This document shows positions 38,765 through 47,299 of a stretch of DNA of 64,000 nucleotides, piece after piece. The position numbers and the translations under genes are program-made. The notes beneath the pieces were generated by a model. That model ran no database searches. It had not been told where the DNA came from and was given only the letters and a program-made list of their open reading frames with translations. Numbering within the stretch: the stretch's first letter is position 1; the number at the start of each line of letters is the position of its first letter. Origin of the DNA: Trichomonas vaginalis G3 (lineage: Eukaryota > Parabasalia > Trichomonadida > Trichomonadidae); NCBI RefSeq assembly GCF_026262505.1, contig NC_067205.1, forward strand, positions 24,805,693 through 24,869,692, read 5' to 3'.

Positions 38765-39004
38765 GATCCTATTCCGGAAGTGCTGATTATTGAACAGCAT
38801 AGTGAAGATCAAGAAGATCAAGGTAATGAAGAAGAGCAAGAATCTTCAGAAATACCAAATTCTTCAGTATTACAAAATAACGTATATGTTGAAGAGAAAA
38901 ATAGTCCAGTTTCAAAAGAAACTCAAAAGCCCGCAAATAATATTGAAAAACAACAATCTCAACTCCAAGTTCAACGACCTTCCGCTTGTTGTATCTTATT
39001 ATAG
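38765..39004 (+). pseudogene. 3' part of host CaaX protein gene
   Basis: The frame that started at 12636 continues here for 79 codons to a TAG. The sequence is acidic and Gln/Ser-rich (HSEDQEDQGNEEEQESSEIP) and ends ...SACCILL; the last four residues, CILL, form a CaaX box of the geranylgeranyl type. This suggests a lipid-anchored peripheral membrane protein. The gene is disrupted by the 26-kb insertion; this fragment has no ATG near its start. Confidence 0.65.
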
Positions 39005-39476
39005 CATTTTAAGAATTCATCATTTACTCATTGCATTGTACGAATTATTATCATTATAATTCATACGTTTCGTTCTTACATTTTGACATAATTAATTTCT
39101 TTAATTGAGCATCTTTGAAGCTTAATTTCGTTTTTCTGATCCTGATAGACTTGTATTTTTAATTAATATCTGCTTATCTTCCAAATTTTACTTTTTTAAC
39201 TAAGTTTCATAATGCAGATTTCAAAGTATTATCTGCATTTGATAATTTATTTTATTTTCGATATAGAATAAACCTTGTTTGTATTTTATGATCTTTTCAA
39301 TTCTACATAAACAATAACATTTCGGAGATTTTTTTATATTTCAAGAAAGGTGAATCATGAAACTATTATTTTTGAAATGCAATCAAAAACAAAGGGAATT
39401 TTACTCTGTATAATAAAGACATAATTTACATAGCTTAAAATAAACAAAAATATTAAAATAAAATCGATGGAAAAAA
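39005..39476. other. Host intergenic region
   Basis: These are 472 AT-rich bases between the CaaX gene and the convergent LRR gene. I see no RNA gene, repeat or coding sequence. Confidence 0.6.
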
Positions 39477-40946
39477 TCAATTCTTTTCACTAGATTTCTC
39501 AGAAACTAAAGTGTAAACATCTTCATATTGGTCGATGATCTCTGTATAGTCTTTATACTCCTCCTCTTCATCCTTAGTCTCTGAGTCTGTTACTTTCAAA
39601 TTTTGGGCGTCATGTGGTTCAGAATCAACAAAAAGGTCCTTTTCATCGATATCTGATGAGTTACTTTCAATTGGTATCGGATCGATGGCCCTCTCCTCAA
39701 TAGAAATAGGCTCTGGGTTTCCTTCTGCAGTAATTGATTTATTTCCAAGTAAAGAAGCATCCTCTACAGCTCTATTTGCTTCAATAAATGTCTCTTCCAT
39801 GAGCTTGTGAATGATCAAGTTTCGTTCTGGATCGTTTGTCGAAGTCGAAGTGTGAGATTCGAAATCTTTTGTGGGAGTTTTAGTGCTTTCATCTTTACTA
39901 GGCGGTTCTTCATTCTTAGATGGTGAATTATCGAGTGAATTATGCGATTCGACGCTTTTTGTATGTGAATGCGAATCCGAATCTTTTTCTGGCTTTTCTT
40001 CAGGAGTAGTTGGCGTTTTATCAGTAGAAACTGTGTGATAGACAGGTTCTTCATCAGAGTTTTTGATATTCTCTGAGTCAGATTTGGAAGAAACGTTTGT
40101 TCTTTTAATTTCTTCATTGGAATTGGTATTTTCTTCCTCCTCTTCACCAGAAACTTCTTCTCTAGTATGAGTCGATGATTTATCTTTTGTTGTTTCTAAT
40201 GAAGGAAGAGTCATTCCTTCAGTAACAGGATTTTGCATTGTTGCCCATTGTGGTTCTGAATCCCAGTCATCCTTCTCGTCATCATCGATCTTTCTTGACT
40301 TAATTTGCTTTAACCTCTTTGCTGGGAAATCATCTTGATTGATATCAATAGTTTTAAGAGTTTTTGTAAGAGTTTTGTCTTCGTCTGCTTGTTCAATGAA
40401 TTTATTTACAAGATGAAGGCTCTTCGGAGTCAATGATGTGTTGAACATATTTAATGATTCGATTTGATATGGAGAAAGATGCTTTAGGAGTTTCTTAAAT
40501 AGGTCATCTCCAATTGGTACTTCTGAAAATTTTATTGATTTTATATTTGGAGACTTGCCAATTGCTTCAAATAATTTATTCAGTAAATCTGGATTTATTT
40601 TAATATCGGCAAATTCAATTTCTTCCAGAGTTTTGGTTTGTGGAAGGACACGAGTTAGTATTTTGATGAGATATTTTATATATCTAGGTTTTTGATAAAA
40701 TATTGAATCAAAAATCAATAATTCACGTTTTCTGCTATGCCTACCATCTCTACTGTAGTCAGAGTAGAAAGTGTTATTAAAGCAAACTGATTTTACTCTC
40801 TTGTACAGAATATTTGGAAGAGCATAAAAGAATTTCGTATAATCTTCAAATGCAAGAAGTGAAAAGTCATATGAGCATCTCTCTTCGTTACCATTTCCGA
40901 GAATGTACATTTGCCTCGTGGTAAAAGGCTGAGGAGAATCGCTCAT
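39477..40946 (-). CDS. Host leucine-rich-repeat protein with acidic tail
   Basis: The protein has 489 residues and an intact frame. The N-terminal half holds ribonuclease-inhibitor-type leucine-rich repeats (KTLEEIEFADIKINPDLLNK, IKSIKFSEVPIGDDLF, IESLNMFNTSLTPKSL). After about residue 215 it becomes a long, disordered acidic and Ser/Thr-rich region (EEEEENTNSNEEIKR, repeated SxxSHTST-like stretches), a design common in trichomonad proteins. The function is unknown; LRR proteins usually bind other proteins. No signal peptide is visible, so it is probably cytosolic. Base composition and codon use look host-like. Confidence 0.75.
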   Translation of the reverse strand: MSDSPQPFTTRQMYILGNGNEERCSYDFSLLAFEDYTKFFYALPNILYKRVKSVCFNNTFYSDYSRDGRHSRKRELLIFDSIFYQKPRYIKYLIKILTRVLPQTKTLEEIEFADIKINPDLLNKLFEAIGKSPNIKSIKFSEVPIGDDLFKKLLKHLSPYQIESLNMFNTSLTPKSLHLVNKFIEQADEDKTLTKTLKTIDINQDDFPAKRLKQIKSRKIDDDEKDDWDSEPQWATMQNPVTEGMTLPSLETTKDKSSTHTREEVSGEEEEENTNSNEEIKRTNVSSKSDSENIKNSDEEPVYHTVSTDKTPTTPEEKPEKDSDSHSHTKSVESHNSLDNSPSKNEEPPSKDESTKTPTKDFESHTSTSTNDPERNLIIHKLMEETFIEANRAVEDASLLGNKSITAEGNPEPISIEERAIDPIPIESNSSDIDEKDLFVDSEPHDAQNLKVTDSETKDEEEEYKDYTEIIDQYEDVYTLVSEKSSEKN

Positions 40947-41789
40947 TTATTTTTACTGTCGCCGTTAATTCTGATTTTTTATAATATATTCCGCGTAAAC
41001 TATTGAAATCTTATAAATTTTTGAATAAGGCACGGACAAATTATTAAAAGAAATAAAATCTGTGATATTGCTTGAACTCAATCGAAAAAATTGGGTTAAT
41101 TTGAACATCTGCGATCAAACAAACATATTCTGGGAAAATTTTTGGCTAGGTTTCAGTACTTTTTTTAGGCCTATTACCTCAATAACAAATCACAAATAGT
41201 ATTGATGATTCATAGATCTTGATGAATAACGCTATGGATGCTTTGTAAATGCTAAACAGCTATTATTAGGGGCAAGCTGAAATATTTTTAATTGTTTCAA
41301 ATCTTTGAAATAATTTTGCAAATATTTCAGCAAGCTGATATATAATTTCATATGACATATTCCTAAACTACAAAAATTGTCGCTATGCCTTTCAGACATC
41401 AAGAATCCTTCATTCAAAATGTTTAGTTTTTCAAGAAAATGTTTTCTATTTTGAAAGTTACTTACCGTATCCATAATTATTTGGAGGACATACTATTTGA
41501 AATGGCCAGAAATGATGATTTTTGATTTTGAAATTAAGAAAAAATGTTAGATTTTGAATTCGAATTGATGATTCAAACAATATTACCTATGTGGAATACA
41601 TTTTTGAGGAAAATATGATATTTTTTGGATAAAATTTATTTAAAAAAACTCATGTAAAAAACTAACAAGAAAAATCAATGGATAAATAATTTATTGTATG
41701 AAAAATTAATTGCGGATTCGGCCAATCAGATATTCAAAATTTCTCAAAATTATCTATTTCTTTCAATTTTTGAGAGAACAGAATTTTCG
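40947..41789. other. Host intergenic region
   Basis: These are 843 AT-rich bases between divergent host genes. Only short, low-complexity frames occur; an 80-codon minus-strand frame at 41232-41474 has no recognisable domain. No RNA gene or repeat was seen. The upstream part of the next gene may extend leftwards from 41790. Confidence 0.5.
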
Positions 41790-43345
41790 ATGAGTGTTGC
41801 CGAAGCATACACTAAATGCTGCAATGAAAAACTTTATGCCCTCAATCCAATCTCAACTTTTAATGCAAAGCGAGCCACTTTTAACTTCCTGTTTTGCAGA
41901 CTATACCATCAAATCACAGGAAAGTATGGCAAAAATCCTCCATTTTATTGCAGATTCTTCATACATCATTGCTAAAGATGGGAGTGATCTTGATCAAGCT
42001 ATTGCAGATCAGATCAAAGCCAAGATTGACGAATTGATTGCATCTGACAACAAACTTGAGCTTATTCAGATAGATGCCATACAGTTATGCAATATTTTTG
42101 ATGAACAAGGAAGAGATGAAAAGGCATACTATACATCTAAGATCGATGAAGAGAAAATTCTCTGTGCTAAATACGGCGAAATGATTGATATCGTATATGA
42201 ACCGATGGTTCTCAGTTTCAGAGAGCTCGGTCAATACAAGATATACTCGTTCGACAAGAGACTCCTTCTCCAGCTTCCCACAGCTCGTGATCCAACCCAA
42301 TTTGCAAAAAATCGCCTTGCTGATCTTCAGCAACAGCTTTTAGTCCACTCCAACAGTCAATGGAAGAATTTTAATGTTGAATCTGTTGCTCAAATTTCTC
42401 AATATTGCAGAACAACTCCATTTGCACAAATTCAAGAAATTACCGACAAACTTTCAGCAGAACAGCTCGACAAGATCGAAGCATACATACTTTCTCAGTT
42501 TCCCAACAAACGTGTTATTGGAATTGCCGGTCCATCCTCATCAGGAAAGACAACTTTATCAATTCCGCTAAAAGAGAGGCTCATAAAGAAAGGATATGAC
42601 TACATTATCATTGCTATCGATGACTACTACCATCACCGTCCAGAAATGTATCACCTTCCAGACGGAACCATTGATTTCGAGGATATTAGGAGTTTCACTT
42701 CTTGCAGAAAGGATCAAGAAACTGATCAGTGGCGAGAAGATACCCGTCAGACGCTTTGATTTCATCACTGGATATGGAAAAGACAGCGAAACAGAAACAT
42801 TAGAACTCAAATCAAATGGAATCATCATCATTGAAGGTATTCACGGCATCAATCCACAATTATTCGACCTCATACAGCCACTCGTTCCCATAAGAGTTTA
42901 CGTTTCGCCGATGACCCCAATCTGCTACGATGATGAGCACCCAGTCCCAAGCAGAGACATCTGTATGATGAGGCGCGTTATCAGAGATAACAGAGAGCGC
43001 GGATATTCACCTAGATTCACAATTGGAATTTGGCCTGATGTTTGCGATGGCGAAGAGAGGAATATTTCACCTTACGTCGGCCAAGTCGAGTACTTCTTCA
43101 ACTCATCGTTTGTCTACGAACTCCCAATTATAGCAGAAGCTGGTAAGGAAATCTTCGAAAAAGCTCTCGAGCCAGAGGAGAAAGAGGACAAAACAGCAGC
43201 AAAGACGGCTTTCGTAAACTGTGAAGTACGAAGAATACACAGGCTCCTCACAATGTCTGGACATATGTATATGAAGGCGATCAGAAGAGGCTCCGGTATG
43301 GATGAATTTGTTGGTGAGAAATTTGTTGAAGATACAAAACAATAA
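41790..43345 (+). pseudogene. Host uridine-kinase-like protein with tRNA-synthetase-like N-terminus, decayed
   Basis: The N-terminal half resembles the second-additional (SAD) region fused to nucleoside kinases in many microbes (KIDELIASDNKLELIQIDAI, then KYGEMIDIVYEPMV). A P-loop kinase of the uridine kinase/phosphoribulokinase family follows: Walker A GIAGPSSSGKTTLS (about 42524), DDYYHHRPEMYHLPDG, IIIIEGIHGINPQLFDL and RRVIRDNRERGYSP. It would phosphorylate uridine or cytidine. The frame is disturbed at least twice: once near 41880-41900 in the N-terminal region, and once near 42685, just after IDFEDI. It is therefore a pseudogene, unless these are sequence errors. Confidence 0.75.
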
Positions 43346-43556
43346 ATCTAACTACTATTTTTTCTAAATTATTTTTTTTTTCTTTGTTTAATTTAATTGA
43401 ATTTTGCTTGTAATTGAAGCCAACTCCTTGAGTTAAAATGCTCTATTTAGAGTCAAGTTATAAATAACGAATTTTTTAGGGAATGAAAGAGAATTGATGC
43501 TCAAGAAATGAGAAAAGCTTTTTTTTTTTAATTTTTTTTCACAAAATTCATAATCA
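43346..43556. promoter_or_regulatory. Spacer with initiator-like start of the PPPDE gene
   Basis: AT-rich, with T-runs at 43510-43540. Immediately before the ATG is TTCATAATCA, resembling the trichomonad initiator (TCA-containing) that sits within about 15 bases of start codons. Confidence 0.4.
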
Positions 43557-44144
43557 ATGGCTAGAATTGGTGTAAAAATATATGATCTAATGCCGTTAAA
43601 TGAAAAACTGAGATATTTTAACATTGGGGCTTTCCATACAAGCATTGTTTTGAACGGCAACACCGAAATTTGCTATGGAGTTGGAGGAGCTTTTAACGAA
43701 ACAGGTATTTCATCATACCATATCTCATCAGAAGATTCAAATACCGCTGGGTTTGAAAACGTAAACTATTACAAAATCATTCAATTTGGGAAAATTAAAA
43801 AGACTACGCAACAAGTTGAAGATATAATAGCAGATATGTCAGTACTTCCTGAGTGGAAAAATGGAAGTTACTCAGTTTTACTTCATAATTGCAATTCTTT
43901 TACTTATGAATTATGTCGACGAATCTTAGAGCCAGATCAACTTAAGAACTACCCAATGTGGATATTTAGAGGAGAAAATATAGTGAATTTTATCATTAAA
44001 ATTTCAATTTCTCCAATTTACGTCCTTTTTGGAAAACAGTCACCAATTTTTAGACCACCATTAAATGATCCAGATGCTCATTACTCAGAATCCACAGATT
44101 TTGAAGAACAATTACTTCATCGTACAACACATTTCAATGATTAA
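43557..44144 (+). CDS. PPPDE-family (DeSI-like) cysteine peptidase
   Basis: The protein has 195 residues and an intact frame. The catalytic histidine lies in GAFHTSIVLNG (about residue 24), followed by the family motif CYGVGGAF and the GIS turn. The catalytic cysteine lies in VLLHNCNSFTYELCRRIL (about residue 106). This His-then-Cys order and NCNxF motif define PPPDE peptidases, which remove SUMO or ubiquitin from proteins. The hydrophobic stretch at about 140-160 (IVNFIIKISISPIYVLFG) could be a membrane or lipid contact. Host gene; the downstream 552 bases are AT-rich. Confidence 0.85.
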   Translation: MARIGVKIYDLMPLNEKLRYFNIGAFHTSIVLNGNTEICYGVGGAFNETGISSYHISSEDSNTAGFENVNYYKIIQFGKIKKTTQQVEDIIADMSVLPEWKNGSYSVLLHNCNSFTYELCRRILEPDQLKNYPMWIFRGENIVNFIIKISISPIYVLFGKQSPIFRPPLNDPDAHYSESTDFEEQLLHRTTHFND

Positions 44145-44696
44145 TTTTGCTACTTGTACATGACTATATTCTATCACGAATAAATAATTTGTATGTTTTA
44201 ATTTTATTAATTTGGATGATTTAGATATAAATTTTAATCTTTACGTGCTTTGTTGTATTATAAGTTCAATATAGCTTTAAATGCATGATTTGAATTAATT
44301 CATCCATATTCAATAGCAGGGTTCATAAAAAACTTTTCGAATAGTTATTACAATTTTTATTGAGGGCTAAAACATCTTTTGCGCTGAATAAAAAACAATT
44401 TAAGCTATTTGACCAAATATTTGAAACTGATTATAGTATAATTAAAAAAAATTATCTGAACAAATGTTATTTGATATACAAAATGAAACCATTCCAAATA
44501 TTTTCATAGAACTTTCCTATAATATCAATAATGAATAATAAGATCTGAAAAAATATCTAAATTTAACAAAAAAATTGCACACATATATTTTTATACAGCT
44601 CTAACACAAATATCAAGGGAAATCATAATCTATTACAGGATTGTCGTTCGATATTGGAATAATTTCAAGTTGGAAATTATCAAGGGAATCGAATGA
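44145..44696. other. Host intergenic region
   Basis: AT-rich with no gene. The last 50 bases (from about 44645) are an open frame that lines up with the frame resuming at 45625 after the transposon, so they may be part of a decayed host gene. Confidence 0.4.
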
Positions 44697-45070
44697 GTAG
44701 GGGTAATTTTAGCTAAAAGTGACACACCTGTAAAAAGTGACACGCCTGTGAAGGGTGTGATTACCGATCGGTAATTTCGACAGTTTAGAATTTAAAATTT
44801 TTTATGGAACTGTTGCGAGTTTCATAAAGAATTTAAGGAATATAAGCAAAGATTTGAATCAAAATCTTAGACCTAAGCCGCTCGATTCGCTCGCGGCTTC
44901 CGCGAATTACAGATCAGCAAAGATTTGAATCAAAATCTTCGAACTAAGCCGATCGCTTTGCTCGCGGCTTTCTTTATTATTTTAAATTTGCATATTTCCA
45001 TCAAAAGTTCATAAGGTAAAAAATTTCGTTTATTTTTACTAAGAAAAAAAGGTTTTTGATAATAAATTTA

Positions 45071-45421
45071 TTTTATTTCGAAAAAGTAGCAATAATCGTA
45101 AAAGGGTATTGATAGGCTTGCTAAAGTAACTAATTTTAGCTGTCAAATACTTTTGTATTTTGAAGTAAATTAGTATAAATTTGTTTTTACTTTTATTTCG
45201 AAAAAGTAGCAATAATCGTAAAAGGGTATTGATAGGCTTGCTAAAGTAACTAATTTTAGCTGTCAAATACTTTTGTATTTTGAAGTAAATTAGTATAAAT
45301 TTGTTTTTACTTTTATTTCGAAAAAGTAACAATAATCGTAAAAGGGTATTGATAGGCTTGCTAAAGTAACTAATTTTAGCTGTCAAATACTTTTGTATTT
45401 TGAAGTAAATTAGTATAAATT
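45071..45421 (+). repeat. Three 120-bp tandem repeats
   Basis: Units start at 45071, 45191 and 45311 with TTTTATTTCGAAAAAGTA. They are almost identical; one A/G change marks the third. The period is divisible by three, so an open frame runs on the minus strand, but the protein is just the repeat and is not taken as a gene. Confidence 0.85.
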
Positions 45422-45465
45422 TGATATTATTTTCACTCCCTTTGAAAACCTCAATTTTCCATACA

Positions 45466-45525
45466 GAGGGAACGGGAATAGCATCCAATATTCCCTGAGA
45501 ATGGTTGCGCATTCTCAGTTCCCTC
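45466..45525. repeat. Cloverleaf palindrome
   Basis: An 8-bp outer stem GAGGGAAC/GTTCCCTC encloses two hairpins with no spare bases between: GGGAATA-GCATCCAA-TATTCCC and TGAGAATG-GTTGCG-CATTCTCA. All three stems are perfect. The T-shape is like a parvovirus terminal repeat in form. Confidence 0.8.
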
Positions 45526-45710
45526 TATATTTCGAACGAAGCTCTCATCGGTCTTTTTTTTAATACTAAACGTTTTTTTCCCTGTCACTTTTAGCTAAAA
45601 TTTGGGTTTGCCGGAATCGAATGACATCTCATCTGGTGGTGATGAAGCTTTATCATCAATTTGTAATGAGAATACAGGCGGCTCTTTTTCAATTACTGAT
45701 ATAAGGTAGT

Positions 45711-45793
45711 CACAAAATCTAAGTAGTGAGGCTCTCAAAAATTGAACCGTACTCCATACAAAATTTGTGTACCCTCACTACTTAGATTTTGTG
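45711..45793. mobile_element. 83-bp foldback element
   Basis: Perfect 21-bp arms, CACAAAATCTAAGTAGTGAGG and its inverse, enclose a 41-bp loop. This is probably a miniature inverted-repeat element. It lies in what may be the same decayed host gene that the 44697 element entered. Confidence 0.6.
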
Positions 45794-46423
45794 GCCTTCA
45801 ATTGAGAGGTTAGTTTTGATAGAGCACGTTATAAAATTAAAAGGAAAAAATAAATAAAATTTAAACATTTAATTATATATAATGTAAGGAGTGTAATTCC
45901 AAATTTTCTAAAAACTATTCAAATTTGAGCATTTTTTTGGAAATAGTAAATCTAATATGTACATCTAATAACAACATGATTCATCACCTTTTCAAGCTCT
46001 GCAGTCAATTTTTTGAAATTTGATTGAAATAAATGTAGCAAAAATTACATTTCATTAGGGAATATATGAGTTTTTCTGGAAACAGGCTGATAAATTTTAA
46101 ATTTTGTCCAATCAACATGAATGCATTGAGAAATTTGGATTGATTTTCTGGTAGAATCTGGAACAATTCAACCATGTATAAATGGATCATGTAATCATCA
46201 TGAAATGTTAGTGTTAGAGTTCAAAAGAAACAGAATGAGTGGAAATCAAACACAATCTGAATACTTTTAAACGTATACAATCTTTAAGTTTGTATTTTGA
46301 ATTCTACATATATGATTGTGTAATTCGTTTTTTCAAATTTTCGGATTCAGGCATGTTTTGATAAAATTCATTCCCAAAAACGTCAATTAACAATTAAATT
46401 TAGTGTATTTTAAATATATATAC
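45794..46423. other. Host intergenic region
   Basis: AT-rich, 630 bases, no supported gene. A 61-codon minus-strand frame near 46005-46190 lacks any recognisable feature. It ends at the left terminus of Polinton C. Confidence 0.5.
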
Positions 46424-47070
46424 AGGTCAGGTTAGTGGGGCCTCCAGGCACTTCGTGCCCTCTAGCCCTGAAGATGTTTAGTATAACTTTGTCCGGACAA
46501 GTAAGGGTCTATCGTCGCTACAGGAAAAGTTACAGGCGTTCCAAGGAAGTATACTTTGAGAAGCCTTCTTCTGGGTCGAAAACATTATATAATGTTTCGC
46601 TTTTCACAAATTATATATGTTTTCATGTTTTGTCACTTTTCTGTCACTTTTCAGGAAAAAACATTTTTATTATATATAAATGAATTTTACAAAACCACCG
46701 TTACCCTTCTTTGGAAATAAGAGTAGATGTAAAGATATTCTATTGAGAGAACTTAAGAAACTACCGAATGGTCTAACATTTGTAGATTTGTAACGGTGGT
46801 TTTGTAAAATTCATTTATATATAATAAAAATGTTTTTTCCTGAAAAGTGACAGAAAAGTGACAAAACATGAAAACATATATAATTTGTGAAAAGCGAAAC
46901 ATTATATAATGTTTTCGACCCAGAAGAAGGCTTCTCAAAGTATACTTCCTTGGAACGCCTGTAACTTTTCCTGTAGCGACGATAGACCCTTACTTGTCCG
47001 GACAAAGTTATACTAAACATCTTCAGGGCTAGAGGGCACGAAGTGCCTGGAGGCCCCACTAACCTGACCT
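46424..47070. repeat. Perfect terminal palindrome (281-bp arms)
   Basis: Arms 46424-46704 and 46790-47070 are reverse complements with no difference I can find, around an 85-bp loop holding the first codons of the adenine methylase. Each arm carries the Polinton end (GGTCAGGTTAGTGGGGCC, then the GGCACTTCGTGCC hairpin) and the subterminal TCCGGACAAGTAAGGG segment. This is a snap-back end: the terminus has been copied inward in reverse. Confidence 0.9.
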
Positions 47071-47254
47071 AAGTAGACTGGACTTTGAGAGACTCTTTAG
47101 AAACTTTAGACGTTTTACATAACTGTCCATGCTTTTACTTTACATCCGATAAAAGTGGTTTGGAAACCGTTATGAGATGGTTAGGACATACATGACTATG
47201 AGTTTAGATATGACAAGATAGAATATGAGAGAGGTCCTATAAACCGGAGAAAGT
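47071..47254 (+). pseudogene. Internal piece of Dam-like methylase gene
   Basis: The piece corresponds to the C-terminal part of the B methylase gene (around DWTLRDSLETLD and FYFTSDKSGLE). With the loop piece at 46680-46789 it shows that the left end of C corresponds to the right end of B. Only fragments remain. It joins at about 47255 to the DNA that precedes the large virion protein gene. Confidence 0.7.
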
Positions 47255-47299
47255 GTCATATAAACATCTGTCAAAAACCGCTTTTTAACTTCACTTAAA

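Larger units (their letters stand above)
44697..45612. mobile_element. 916-bp inverted-repeat transposon with 12-bp target duplication
   Basis: The terminal repeats share ATTTTAGCTAAAAGTGACA (5' from 44705; inverted at about 45584-45602) preceded by a less similar outer 9-12 bases. The target duplication is GGAATCGAATGA (44685-44696 and 45613-45624). Inside are a duplicated unit with GC-rich hairpins (44844-44899 and 44916-44971), three 120-bp tandem repeats (45071-45421) and a cloverleaf palindrome (45466-45525). No transposase, so it is non-autonomous. Subterminal AAAGTGACA is shared with the element at 12675, hinting at related superfamilies. Confidence 0.8.

Noticed and set aside
41232-41474. 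80-codon minus-strand ORF in host spacer
   Set aside because: No domain and no homologous copy in the window; AT-rich composition of non-coding type.
45039-45512. 157-codon minus-strand ORF over the 120-bp repeats
   Set aside because: It is open only because the repeat length is a multiple of three and the unit lacks stops; no domain or promoter is visible.
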